The translations under genes were made by a program, and so were the position numbers. From JADGOV01 sp963814355 (GTDB taxonomy: Bacteria > Actinomycetota > Actinomycetes > JADGOV01): a stretch of 64,000 bases of DNA. The DNA is taken from NCBI GenBank assembly GCA_963814355.1, contig CAWFCZ010000018.1:868001-932000 (forward strand), in the 5' to 3' direction. Position 1 is the stretch's first letter; every line of letters starts with the position of its first letter. This document shows positions 1 through 8,281 of the stretch, piece by piece. Under the pieces are notes generated by a model, which did no database searches, had not been told where the DNA came from, and saw nothing but the letters and a program-made list of their open reading frames with translations.

Positions 1-290
1 GTTCGGGTTAGCTGCCTCTGCCGCCTGCCGTCGGCGTTCATCACCCACACGTTCCCGCCACGCAGCATGGCCAGGCGGCCGCCGTCCGGGGACCAACGCG
101 GCTTCGTGCCCACGGTCACCCGCCGTAGGTTAGCCCCGGCCGGGGTCATGGTGTAGATCACGCCGCTGCGAACGAAGGCGATCCGCCCGTCGGCCCCCGG
201 AAAGGCGGCGTCGGCGACTCCGGTTCCCAGCGGAGCCCAGAGCACGCACACCGTGATCGCGAGACCGACGAGTCGACGGGTTGCGTTCAT
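1..290 (-). CDS. Secreted PD40/WD40-like beta-propeller protein, partial (3' end beyond window)
   Basis: Only the first 96 codons are in the window; the rest lies beyond the left edge. The ATG at 290 opens a signal peptide: two arginines near residue 5, then a hydrophobic stretch ending in Val-Ala-Asp-Ala around residue 28. After it come TolB/PD40-like blades: Arg-Ile-Ala-Phe-Val, Tyr-Thr-Met-Thr-Pro-Ala-Gly, Trp-Ser-Pro-Asp-Gly, and Val-Trp-Val-Met-Asn-Ala-Asp-Gly. Such repeats build periplasmic or cell-surface beta-propellers. The substrate or partner cannot be told from this part. The reading frame looks clean, unlike the decayed genes beside it. Confidence 0.75.
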   Translation of the reverse strand, partial: MNATRRLVGLAITVCVLWAPLGTGVADAAFPGADGRIAFVRSGVIYTMTPAGANLRRVTVGTKPRWSPDGGRLAMLRGGNVWVMNADGRRQRQLTR

Positions 291-611
291 GGTGGGCGGT
301 CCTCTGGCCGGCGGACACCGACTCGGCGGAGTCGGTTTCGCAACTGTAGGCAGCTGACGTGCCGCCGGACCGATCCAGCAGCAAGGGTTCACGCCGATGG
401 CCCACCCACAAGCCGGACCTCCGGCAGAAGTCCGGCGCGCCCGGGAGGACTGGGTAAGAGTCAGGCGTTCCGGCCGGAACCGGGACGACGGCTCCTCCCC
501 TACGGCGCCGGAAAGCTTGTCGGGGTCGAGGCGTAAGAACGCCGCGTCGCTGGTCAGCCAGTCTCGGTCGCCCAGCCGCCGCCGGCCGTAGCGAGCACGT
601 CGGCATATGCA
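291..611. other. Gene-free stretch upstream of the propeller gene
   Basis: About 320 bases without a recognisable gene. All six frames were read. A minus-strand frame stays open into the antitoxin remnant on its right, but I recognise no family in it. It presumably holds the promoter of the minus-strand propeller gene. Confidence 0.4.
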
Positions 612-845
612 CGCCGGATCGGCCGCGATGAACCAAGTGCCGGCGACGTGATCGCTCCGCTCCGGCGACCAATGTCCACAACCGGTGCGCGGCTTGCAGC
701 CTCCGTTGATAGTCGGGCCCGAAGTCGGCCGTCAGGCTTCGCGCATCGAATCGGCAACCTGCGATCGCGGGTCCCGGCCGAGGCGGAGACGAGCGTGGGG
801 ACCGAGGCGGCTGGTGAGCTGGCGGACCACCTCGCGGATGTCCAT
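612..845 (-). pseudogene. Decayed Xre/DUF2384-type antitoxin-like gene
   Basis: Three minus-strand frames each hold one piece of a familiar actinobacterial antitoxin-like protein. The ATG at 845 gives Met-Asp-Ile-Arg-Glu-Val-Val-Arg-Gln-Leu-Thr. A second frame continues with Thr-Leu-Val-Ser-Ala-Ser-Ala-Gly-Thr-Arg-Asp-Arg. A third gives Arg-Arg-Leu-Gln-Ala-Ala-His-Arg-Leu-Trp, then Ser-Asp-His-Val-Ala-Gly-Thr-Trp-Phe-Ile. The last motif resembles the toxin-binding domain of Xre/MbcA/ParS proteins (DUF2384). At least two frameshifts separate the pieces and the C-terminal end is missing. A strong ribosome-binding sequence (GGAGGTGA) lies about 50 bases upstream of the ATG, on the same strand. 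No partner toxin is visible. The family call rests on motif recall. Confidence 0.5.
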
Positions 846-1022
846 CCGCGCAGGCGCGCGTGCGTCCACACCCAATCGAGGTCATACGTATCACAACCAT
901 GTCACCTCCACCCTTGACGGCGGTCGAGGCTGCGCGATCCGCCCACGTTGACCCGTTCGATTAGGTGGGCCGCCGGGCTGGGGCCTTGGCTCCGACCGGC
1001 TCCGGGCGCGGTCAGGTGCCAC

Positions 1023-1247
1023 TCAGCCATAAGGCCCCAGGAACCGCTCGCCGTTGAAGTGGATCAGGTGCGTGGGATTGTCGGCGCACCAGACTTCCGT
1101 TTCCCACGCGATCTGCGCCACGTATTTCCGCATGACGGCCCGGCTGGGAAAGCAGGAGACGTAGACCAGGCCTGAAGAGGATCCGCCGAAGAGTGCAGCC
1201 AACTCGCGGTGTCGCTTGGCGTCGACCGGCCCGTGCGAGGTCGCTGC
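1023..1247 (-). pseudogene. C-terminal fragment resembling PstI/BsuBI-type restriction endonuclease
   Basis: The frame ends with Ala-Trp-Glu-Thr-Glu-Val-Trp-Cys-Ala-Asp, then Thr-His-Leu-Ile-His-Phe-Asn-Gly-Glu-Arg-Phe-Leu-Gly-Pro-Tyr-Gly and a stop. I associate this ending with the C-terminal domain of BsuBI/PstI-type restriction endonucleases. Only about 74 codons remain and no start belongs to it; the frame is fused upstream to unrelated fragments. It cannot be an active enzyme. A methyltransferase remnant of the matching type lies on the same strand at 9730-10544, in the order expected for one operon. Identification is from motif memory and needs a profile search. Confidence 0.5.
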
Positions 1248-1328
1248 CTCTAGGCATAGGAAGAAATCGTTGGCGCCGATGCTCACGGTCACCAAACGCG
1301 TGGTGGGATACGTCCGAACGAACGTCAT
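1248..1328 (-). pseudogene. SGNH/GDSL hydrolase internal fragment
   Basis: About 27 codons from the ATG at 1328 read Phe-Val-Arg-Thr-Tyr-Pro-Thr-Thr-Arg-Leu-Val-Thr-Val and then Ile-Gly-Ala-Asn-Asp-Phe-Phe. The Gly-Ala-Asn-Asp block is the block III signature of SGNH/GDSL lipases and esterases, where the Asn helps form the oxyanion hole. The Ser nucleophile block and the Asp-His block are absent. The fragment is open on both sides into unrelated sequence, so this is a relic and not a small gene. Confidence 0.45.
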
Positions 1329-1505
1329 GGGCGCCGCGGGTGCTTCTTGAACGCATCCTTGACCTTCTCGCCAGCGGCTATGAGGTCTGATCCCGATGCC
1401 GTTTGGCCTGCCCGCTGCTGTTACCAGTGGCGCCGTGTCGGCCACTTCCTTAACCTTTCCCGTGACCCACTGGAGCTTGTTGCTCACCTTGTCCTGCAAG
1501 CTCAT
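1325..1505 (-). pseudogene. CsbD-family stress protein, frameshifted twice
   Basis: From the ATG at 1505 the first 24 residues (Met-Ser-Leu-Gln-Asp-Lys-Val-Ser-Asn-Lys, then Trp-Val-Thr-Gly-Lys-Val-Lys-Glu) match the start of CsbD-like general-stress proteins. The middle part (Gly-Ala-Thr-Gly-Asn-Ser-Ser-Gly-Gln-Ala-Lys) is in a second frame. The end (Ser-Asp-Leu-Ile-Ala-Ala-Gly-Glu-Lys-Val-Lys-Asp-Ala-Phe-Lys-Lys) is in the third and stops at 1325. Placed in order, the pieces give a nearly full CsbD protein of about 60 residues, so decay looks recent and mainly by small indels. Confidence 0.7.
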
Positions 1506-1855
1506 AAGCTTCCTTCTCTGGGCCTTTCGAAGTTTGGCCGCGACACCATCGCCGCCGGGTACCCGGGCGGAAGCCGCGGGCGGTGCGGGCGGTGCTCCTC
1601 ACGGTGCGGTTGGTTTGGGCTTCGGTACCGGCGTTCGTGATCCCGGTTTCGTCAACCGCATCGCTCCGGCGGCCTCGAAGACACTACGGTCTTGCACATC
1701 GACTCTGGGCTTAGGTTCCGCCGCTGCTGCTCGCACCGTTCGTGGTCCGCGAAACGGCCCGTCGTCCCGGCGAGCCGCTACGGGCACGGCACGGAGCGCC
1801 CGGCAAATACAGCGGAACCGCGCCACTGTGTGACAACTCGCGTACAGTGGGCAAT
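1506..1855. other. Gene-free 350-base stretch before the first GGDEF-EAL gene
   Basis: No recognisable gene. An in-frame extension upstream of the GAF-GGDEF-EAL gene exists but has no domain character. A TACAGT hexamer at 1843-1848, seven bases before the next start codon, could be a -10 box for a nearly leaderless mRNA. I see no convincing -35. Confidence 0.35.
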
Positions 1856-3730
1856 ATGGTGGTGGGGGATGTGCTGTCCGGGGTGTTGAGCGAGTTCGCC
1901 CGCACCCTGGTCACCGACTTCCCCATCCAGGGCATTCTGGATCATCTGGTGCAGCGCATCGTCGAGGTGCTGCCGGTGACCGGCGCCGGGGTGACCTTGA
2001 TCTCCCCGGGGATGGCCCCGCAGTACGTCGCGGCCTCGGATGAGCTCGCGTTGGCGTTGGAGCGGCTGCAGACCGAGTTAGGGCAGGGACCGTGCCTGGC
2101 CGCCTACGAGACGGGCGCGACGATTGTGGTGGCGGATCTGGCCGTCGACGTGCGCTTCCCGGCGTTCGGGCTGGCGGCGGTGGAGGCGGGGATGGCGGCG
2201 GTGTTCACCTTCCCGCTGCGCCACGGCGGCGGCTGCCTCGGAGCGTTGGGCCTCTACCGGGTGACCTCGGGCCCGCTAAGCCCGGCTGACCTGGCCGCCG
2301 CGCAGACCCTCGCCGACGTCACCTCGGCCTACCTGCTCAACGCCCAGGCCCGGGACCAGGCGCTGGAGATCTCCGACCGGTTCCGGGACAGCGCGCTGCA
2401 CGACGCGCTGACCGGGCTGCCGAACCGGGTCCTGCTCCAACAGCGGCTGACCCACGCCGCCGAACGCTCCCAACGCTCCCACGCCACAGTGGCGGTGCTG
2501 TTCGCCGACCTCGACCGGTTCAAACACGTCAACGACAGCTACGGCCACGCCGTCGGCGATGAGCTGCTGGTCGCCGTGGCGCAGCGGCTGGCCGGGGTGC
2601 TCCGCCCCGGGGACACCCTGGCCCGGGTCTCCGGAGATGAGTTCGTCGTGCTGTGTGAGGACCTCGCCGACGCCGGCGACGCCGAACTCCTCGCCGCCCG
2701 GATCGCAGAGGCGTTCAGTACCCCGTTCGGGCTGGGCGGCCTCGAGCTGTTCGTGACCGCCAGCGTCGGCATCGCCTACGCCGGCGCCGGTGAGGCCGTC
2801 ACCAACCAGCTGGTAATCGACGCGGACATCGCCATGTACCAGGCGAAACGCCGCGGCGGCGCCGCCCACCAGGTGATCGACCTGCGCGACGCCCAGATCG
2901 GCCACGCCCGCAACCACCTCGACCAGGACCTATACGCCGCGCTGACCCGGGCCCAGCTCGACCTGGCCTACCAGCCGATCGTCCGCACCGCCGACCGTTG
3001 CGTCAGCAGCGTGGAAGCGCTGCTGCGCTGGGCGCACCCCGACCACGGCCCGATACCCGCGCTGGCCGCCGTCAGCGTCGCCGAGCAGAACGGGCTGATC
3101 ACCCAGATCGGCGCCTGGGTACTGGAACGCAGCTGCCGGGACCGGATGTCCTGGCTCGCGGCGCACCCCACCCGGGCACTCGGCCTCTCGGTGAACGTCT
3201 CCGCCCGCCAACTGCTCGGCGCCGGCTACGCCGCCGCCGTCGCCGCCGCGTTGGACACCACCGGGATGGACCCCGCCGCCCTCACCCTGGAACTCACCGA
3301 AGGCATCTTCATCGACAACGCTGACCGCGGGCTGAACGTACTCACCGACCTGAAAACCCTCGGCGTGGCACTCGCGCTCGACGACTTCGGCACCGGCTAC
3401 AGCTCCCTCGGCTACCTACGGCAGTTCCCCGTCGACATAGTCAAAATCGACCGAGGCTTCATCGCCGACATCGGCCGCAACCCCGCCGGCGTCGCGATCA
3501 TCACCGCCGTCACCACCCTCGCCCACACCCTCGGGCTCACCGTCACCGCCGAAGGCGTCGAAACCCAACGACAACACGACACGGTCACCAGGATCGGCTG
3601 CGACCACGCCCAAGGCTTCCTCTACGCCCAACCCATGCCCCGGGACGACATCACCCGCCTGCTCACCAGCCCAGCCCGACCCCTCCGCCGCCACGCAGCA
3701 CCCAACCTCACGCTGCTCCTCGACCGGTAG
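1856..3730 (+). CDS. GAF-GGDEF-EAL cyclic-di-GMP turnover protein
   Basis: A 624-residue soluble protein expected to sense a small signal through its GAF domain and to make and/or break cyclic-di-GMP. An N-terminal GAF domain covers roughly residues 10-165, GGDEF about 180-345 and EAL about 365-610. The diguanylate cyclase signature reads Ser-Gly-Asp-Glu-Phe near residue 258, a tolerated variant. An Arg-Pro-Gly-Asp inhibitory-site motif sits five residues before it. The EAL half keeps Glu-Ala-Leu-Leu-Arg-Trp, Asn in Val-Asn-Val-Ser, Asp-Asp-Phe-Gly-Thr-Gly-Tyr, Val-Lys-Ile-Asp and Ala-Glu-Gly-Val-Glu, so phosphodiesterase activity is likely. I chose the ATG at 1856 because homology starts there; the frame is open 114 bases further upstream. 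There is no membrane segment. Confidence 0.9.
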   Translation: MVVGDVLSGVLSEFARTLVTDFPIQGILDHLVQRIVEVLPVTGAGVTLISPGMAPQYVAASDELALALERLQTELGQGPCLAAYETGATIVVADLAVDVRFPAFGLAAVEAGMAAVFTFPLRHGGGCLGALGLYRVTSGPLSPADLAAAQTLADVTSAYLLNAQARDQALEISDRFRDSALHDALTGLPNRVLLQQRLTHAAERSQRSHATVAVLFADLDRFKHVNDSYGHAVGDELLVAVAQRLAGVLRPGDTLARVSGDEFVVLCEDLADAGDAELLAARIAEAFSTPFGLGGLELFVTASVGIAYAGAGEAVTNQLVIDADIAMYQAKRRGGAAHQVIDLRDAQIGHARNHLDQDLYAALTRAQLDLAYQPIVRTADRCVSSVEALLRWAHPDHGPIPALAAVSVAEQNGLITQIGAWVLERSCRDRMSWLAAHPTRALGLSVNVSARQLLGAGYAAAVAAALDTTGMDPAALTLELTEGIFIDNADRGLNVLTDLKTLGVALALDDFGTGYSSLGYLRQFPVDIVKIDRGFIADIGRNPAGVAIITAVTTLAHTLGLTVTAEGVETQRQHDTVTRIGCDHAQGFLYAQPMPRDDITRLLTSPARPLRRHAAPNLTLLLDR

Positions 3731-3765
3731 ACCACCCCACCAGGCCCAACCAGGGGCGAACCGCC

Positions 3766-3996
3766 ATGCTGCCCCGGGTGCCGTTCGCGTGCGCGCTGGT
3801 GGAGGTCGATGCCCGCACCGGATTCTGCGACCACCTGGTCCACGCCGGCGGGAAGGTCACCCGGCCGGCCGAGTTGACACGCAACCTGATCTACGTGATC
3901 GTCGCCGGGGCCGCCAACATGGGCCTGACCGCGATGGCCGAGTCCTGCGGCGTGCCCGACGACGTGCTCGCCTGGACCGCCGAGTGGTACTTCCGG
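3766..3996 (+). mobile_element. Tn3-family transposase internal fragment
   Basis: About 77 codons resemble the middle of a Tn3-family transposase: Met-Leu-Pro-Arg-Val, then Leu-Val-Glu-Val-Asp-Ala-Arg-Thr-Gly-Phe, Leu-Ile-Tyr-Val-Ile-Val-Ala-Gly-Ala-Ala-Asn-Met-Gly-Leu, and Ala-Trp-Thr-Ala-Glu-Trp-Tyr-Phe-Arg. Full-length Tn3 transposases are near 1000 residues, so over 90% is missing. The frame then runs on without homology. I found no terminal inverted repeats, resolvase or res site nearby. It marks an old transposition or recombination event between the two large GGDEF-EAL genes. Confidence 0.7.
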
Positions 3997-4219
3997 CCGA
4001 GAGACCCGCATCCGAGCCGAGGAATGCGCGAGTTACCCCCCGATGGGCGAGCCCATGTTGTGCCTCATCGGGCGCATCGTCGGCCGCAGCCCCGTCACTC
4101 AAGATCGGGGCCTGCGGTACCGACCAGGGAGAGGTGAACCTTCCCCGGACGCGATCACGGAGCCGGGCGGTGTTGCCGGCCATCCGGCGCCTGCCGCCCG
4201 CCGGGGGGCGGGTGGATCG

Positions 4220-7200
4220 GTGACGGGCTTCGCCGCGGCGGTAGTCGCGTCGACGGCTGCGGTCGGCGGCGTCGCGGTTGTCCTCAGCGCTGGTGCTGAC
4301 GCGGGGTTGGCGCAGGGAGTCGGCGATGTGGCCAGCTTGCTGGCCGCCGTGGTGGCGGTGCTTGCCTGTGCGCGCGCCGCCCGCAGGTCCGGGCCGGATG
4401 CTCGGGAGTGGGCGTTGCTGGCCCTAGCGGTCGGGGTCTGGGCGGCGGGGGCTCTGACTTGGGCGGTGTACGGCTTTACCCGGCACCATGTCCACTCCTT
4501 CCCGTCGGCCGCCGACATCGGATTTCTCGGCTATTCGGCGCCTGCCGTGGTCGCCCTGTTGGCCTTCCGGCGGCGTGCGGTCCGCGCAGTATCGCGGGTG
4601 CCGGGGGTGCTCGACGGCCTTGTCGTCGGCACCGCGATCCTCTTCACGGGATGGGCCTTCGTGCTCGGCCCGCAGTACTACTCTGCTAGCGCGGGTTGGT
4701 CGGCCCGGGCTACGGGGCTTGCCTATCCGCTTGTCGATGCGGCGATCGCCTCGCTGGTCCTCGTTCTGGCAATGCGCCAGGTCCATGGCGCGCGGCTGCC
4801 TTGGGCGCTGGTGGGCTGCGGCCTGCTGGCGCTGACGGTGACCGACAGCATCTACGTGTCGCTGACCTTGAGCGGTCGGATCGGTCTGACCGGCACTGCG
4901 CTGAGCGCCGGCTGGGTCGCTGCCTTTCTGCTGGTCGCTGTCGCGACGGTGGCGCCCCATCGGCTGACGGCACCCGGCCGGGTGCGGCGTATCGCGGTTG
5001 GCCAGGAGTTCCTCCCCTACGTTCCGGTGGCCATCGCGCTGATCGTCGCCGCCTACGAGCGGGTCTTCAGTGACCCCGTCCTGCTCGGCGTCGGCGCACT
5101 ACTCCTTGTCCTGGTCGGTATCCGTCAGTTTTTGATCACGGTGGAGAGGGTCGCCCTGACCGACGACCTCGAGCACAGGGTGGCACGACGCACCGCCGAG
5201 TTGCTCAGTGCCCGGGAAGACCTTCAGGATGCCTTCGACAATGCACCAATCGGTATGGTATGGGCCGACCTGGCCGGGACGTTCGTGCAGGTGAACCCCG
5301 CCTTCTGCCGGATGGTGGGCCGCAGCCGAGACGAGCTGGTCGGAACCCGGATCGGGGACATCACCTTTCCAGCGGACGTGGCTGCCAGCGAACTTCGCAT
5401 GTCTCGGGGTGCTTCGAGCGAATCCCGAATCCCGCAGTTCGAGAAGCGCTACCGGCACGCCGACGGCAGCGGGGTGTGGGGGGAGGTCAGCCTGTTGCTC
5501 ACCCGAGACGCGGCCGGTGCCCCGAAGTTCTTCCTCGCCCAGATCCAGGACATCACCGAACGCCGGTCCTCGGCGGCGCGCACCAAGGCCAACGAGGCCG
5601 TCTTCCTCGACGCGGTCCTGGAAAACCTCGACTCCGGCGTGATCGGCTGCGACGCCGAAGGCCGCCCGACCGTGTACAACCGGGCCAGCCGCGAACAATT
5701 CGGCCCACTCGTGCCGTCGCTCAATCCAGAGTTCTGGGCCGAACATTATGGCTTCTACCGGGCCGACGGAATCACCCCGCTGCCCACGCGGGAGATCCCC
5801 CTGTTCCGGGCATTGAGCGGCGAGCTCGTCGTCGACGTCGAAATGGTCATCGCGCGAAAAGGCGGCGACCCACGGACGGTGGTCGCCAATGGGCACGCCA
5901 TCAGCGGCGGCGACGGCGCCCCGCTCGGCGCGGTCGTGGTCACGCAGGACATCACCCAGCGCCGGAAGGCGGAGGCCGCCCTGAGGCGGCAGGCGTTGCA
6001 CGACCCGCTCACCGACCTGCCCAACCGGGCGCTGCTGCGCGACCGGCTCGAGCACGCGATCGCCCGCCAAGCCCGTCAGCCGCACCCCCTGGCGCTGCTG
6101 CTGCTGGACCTGGACGGCTTCAAAATCGTCAACGACAGCCTCGGCCACCAGGCCGGCGACGAGGTCCTCATCACCCTCGCCGGACGCCTACGCGCCTCGC
6201 TGCGCCCGGACGACACCATCGCCCGGCTGGGCGGCGACGAGTTCGCCGTCGTCCTGGAGAACACTTCAGAGGCCCAGGCCACCTCCATCGCGGCCCAAAT
6301 CCTGGCAGTCATACGCCATCCCATCTCCATCCAAGGTCGATCGATCACCTCAGACGCCTCGGTCGGCATCACGACCAGCATCGGAGCCGACGACCCGGAG
6401 ACGCTGCTGCGCAACGCCGACCTGGCGATGTACGCGGCGAAGGACCACGGAAAGGGCAACATCCAGGTCTTCCACGCCTCCATGCACGAGACAGTCGTGG
6501 ACCGGTTGACCCTCGATGCCGAACTCCGCGAAGCCGTCGACAAACGCCAGTTCACCCTCGCCTACCAGCCGATCGTGTCGCTGATCACCGGCCACCTCCA
6601 AGGCCTCGAAGCACTACTCCGGTGGAACCACCCCGACCACGGAGTCACGTCGCCATCGGCCTTCATCCCGCGGGCGGAGGCCACCGGACTCATCGTGCCG
6701 ATCGGACGAGGGGTGCTGCGCGAGGCGTGCCGCCAAGCCCGCGCATGGCGCCAGATCCTTCCCGACGCCCAGGACCTCACCATCTCGGTGAACCTCTCCG
6801 TCCGCCAGCTGCAAGACCCGGCGATCCTCGACATCGTCGCCGCCGCGCTGAGCGACACCGGCCTGCCGGCCGGGCAGCTACAGCTGGAAATCACTGAAAG
6901 CGTCGTCGGTCGACGCGGGGATATCGTCGCGATCCTCCACCGCCTGCACGCCACCGGTGTCCATCTCGCCATCGACGACTTCGGCACCGGCTACTCCTCG
7001 CTCAGCCGCCTGCACGCACTGCCGGTCGACGTGGTCAAGATCGACAAGTCGTTCATCGACGCCCTCGCCGGCGGCGGCCCGGCGCCTCTGGTCGCCGCCA
7101 CCATCTCCATGGCGCACAGCCTCGGGTTGCAGACCGTGGCCGAAGGTGTCGAAACGACCGACCAGCTGCCGTTCCTACGCCTCCACGGCTGCGACAACGT

Positions 7201-7336
7201 GCAGGGCTACCTGTTCGGCCGCCCCCTCGCCGCCGACGCGGTCACCGCGTTGCTGCGTCAGCGAGGCACCGGCAAGCTATGGGCGAATCCCGCCACGCCG
7301 GCCGGCCGTCCCCGCACTCAACCCCGGAGTGACTGA
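4220..7336 (+). CDS. Membrane sensor PAS-PAS-GGDEF-EAL cyclic-di-GMP protein
   Basis: A 1038-residue integral membrane signalling protein. The first 290 or so residues form about eight to ten hydrophobic segments (a MASE-like sensor). Then come two PAS modules (about 330-450, with the Asp-Ile-Thr-Glu-Arg-Arg end, and about 455-590, ending Asp-Ile-Thr-Gln-Arg-Arg), GGDEF and EAL. Gly-Gly-Asp-Glu-Phe is intact near residue 670, with an Arg-Pro-Asp-Asp inhibitory site five residues before it. EAL keeps Glu-Ala-Leu-Leu-Arg-Trp, Asp-Asp-Phe-Gly-Thr-Gly-Tyr-Ser-Ser, Val-Lys-Ile-Asp-Lys and Ala-Glu-Gly-Val-Glu. Both activities look possible. I chose the GTG at 4220 (GGGGGGCGGG upstream) because the preceding in-frame codons are Arg/Pro-rich and overlap debris after the Tn3 scrap. 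Confidence 0.88.
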   Translation: MTGFAAAVVASTAAVGGVAVVLSAGADAGLAQGVGDVASLLAAVVAVLACARAARRSGPDAREWALLALAVGVWAAGALTWAVYGFTRHHVHSFPSAADIGFLGYSAPAVVALLAFRRRAVRAVSRVPGVLDGLVVGTAILFTGWAFVLGPQYYSASAGWSARATGLAYPLVDAAIASLVLVLAMRQVHGARLPWALVGCGLLALTVTDSIYVSLTLSGRIGLTGTALSAGWVAAFLLVAVATVAPHRLTAPGRVRRIAVGQEFLPYVPVAIALIVAAYERVFSDPVLLGVGALLLVLVGIRQFLITVERVALTDDLEHRVARRTAELLSAREDLQDAFDNAPIGMVWADLAGTFVQVNPAFCRMVGRSRDELVGTRIGDITFPADVAASELRMSRGASSESRIPQFEKRYRHADGSGVWGEVSLLLTRDAAGAPKFFLAQIQDITERRSSAARTKANEAVFLDAVLENLDSGVIGCDAEGRPTVYNRASREQFGPLVPSLNPEFWAEHYGFYRADGITPLPTREIPLFRALSGELVVDVEMVIARKGGDPRTVVANGHAISGGDGAPLGAVVVTQDITQRRKAEAALRRQALHDPLTDLPNRALLRDRLEHAIARQARQPHPLALLLLDLDGFKIVNDSLGHQAGDEVLITLAGRLRASLRPDDTIARLGGDEFAVVLENTSEAQATSIAAQILAVIRHPISIQGRSITSDASVGITTSIGADDPETLLRNADLAMYAAKDHGKGNIQVFHASMHETVVDRLTLDAELREAVDKRQFTLAYQPIVSLITGHLQGLEALLRWNHPDHGVTSPSAFIPRAEATGLIVPIGRGVLREACRQARAWRQILPDAQDLTISVNLSVRQLQDPAILDIVAAALSDTGLPAGQLQLEITESVVGRRGDIVAILHRLHATGVHLAIDDFGTGYSSLSRLHALPVDVVKIDKSFIDALAGGGPAPLVAATISMAHSLGLQTVAEGVETTDQLPFLRLHGCDNVQGYLFGRPLAADAVTALLRQRGTGKLWANPATPAGRPRTQPRSD

Positions 7337-7444
7337 ACGGAAGCTGTCAAGCCGCTGGCTGCGGGGGACGATGCAGCGAGTGGCTACGGTCGGCGAGCCG
7401 GATATGTTCTGCCATTGGGGCGATGTCGCCGCTGAGGAGGGGTC

Positions 7445-8281
7445 ATGAGCGACGACCAGGGGCGATTCGCTCGGCTCGACGACCGGCGGCGTCGGTTGCC
7501 GCGGCCGCGTACGCCGAAGGGTCTCGACCCGGCGGTCGTCCTGGCGCTGCACGAAGCCACCCGCCGGCTGCTCGACGCGGTGGAACCAGCGGATGTGGTG
7601 GAGGCCGCGACGGACCTGGTCAACGAACTCGGTGGCAGCGTGGTGCCGGCCGCCCGGGCCGGTGCGGATGTGCTGCCCCTGGACCTTTCCTTCGGCTCGA
7701 CCGACCCCCTGCTCCCGGCTGCCCCGCGGGCCAGCGTGGCGCGGATGCATCTCGAGACGTTGCTGCCTGCCTTCCTCGAAGACGCCCGTCGATCGGTGAT
7801 GGAGTTGCGCGGTAAGAGCTCGCTGCAGAATGAGGCGACTCGGGACCATCTGACCGGGTTGCTCAACCGGCGGACGCTTGACCGACGGCTGAGCCAGCTG
7901 CGAGTCGGGGATCCAGTCGCGATCCTGGATTTGGACTTCTTCAAGCAGCTCAACGACACCGAAGGACACGCCGCCGGCGACGCCGTACTCGTCGCTTTCG
8001 GTCGGGTTGTCCGTCAGCATGTCCCCAGCGGCGACATCGCTGGCCGGTACGGCGGTGAAGAATTCGTCGTTGCCCTCCGCGGGGCGGCTCCTGCGACGCT
8101 GCTGGCCCGGCTGACCGAGATCCGGCGGGCGTGGGAAACCGTCCGGCCGTTCTCGGTGTCGTTCTCGGCCGGGGTGAGCGTCGTGACCACTACCGGCGCC
8201 CGGGCTTTGCAGGTTGCCGACCAGGCGCTCTACGTGGCCAAACAGCGGGGGCGAAACCGAATAGAGATGGCTTCGGCGTGA
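7445..8281 (+). CDS. Soluble GGDEF diguanylate cyclase, first gene of a B12-associated operon
   Basis: A 278-residue protein with a roughly 120-residue N-terminal region I do not recognise, followed by a GGDEF domain (Asp-His-Leu-Thr-Gly-Leu-Leu-Asn-Arg-Arg start; Gly-Gly-Glu-Glu-Phe near residue 203). It should make cyclic-di-GMP from GTP. The position of the inhibitory Arg-x-x-Asp site reads Pro-Ser-Gly-Asp, so product feedback through that site is probably lost. There is no membrane segment or EAL domain. GAGGAGGGGTC precedes the ATG at 7445. The stop overlaps the GTG of the B12-binding gene by four bases, so the two should be translated together. Confidence 0.88.
   Translation: MSDDQGRFARLDDRRRRLPRPRTPKGLDPAVVLALHEATRRLLDAVEPADVVEAATDLVNELGGSVVPAARAGADVLPLDLSFGSTDPLLPAAPRASVARMHLETLLPAFLEDARRSVMELRGKSSLQNEATRDHLTGLLNRRTLDRRLSQLRVGDPVAILDLDFFKQLNDTEGHAAGDAVLVAFGRVVRQHVPSGDIAGRYGGEEFVVALRGAAPATLLARLTEIRRAWETVRPFSVSFSAGVSVVTTTGARALQVADQALYVAKQRGRNRIEMASA

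Noticed and set aside
1742..1855. In-frame upstream extension of the GAF-GGDEF-EAL gene
   Set aside because: The 38 extra residues are Arg/Pro-rich with no homology and no ribosome-binding site at that start.
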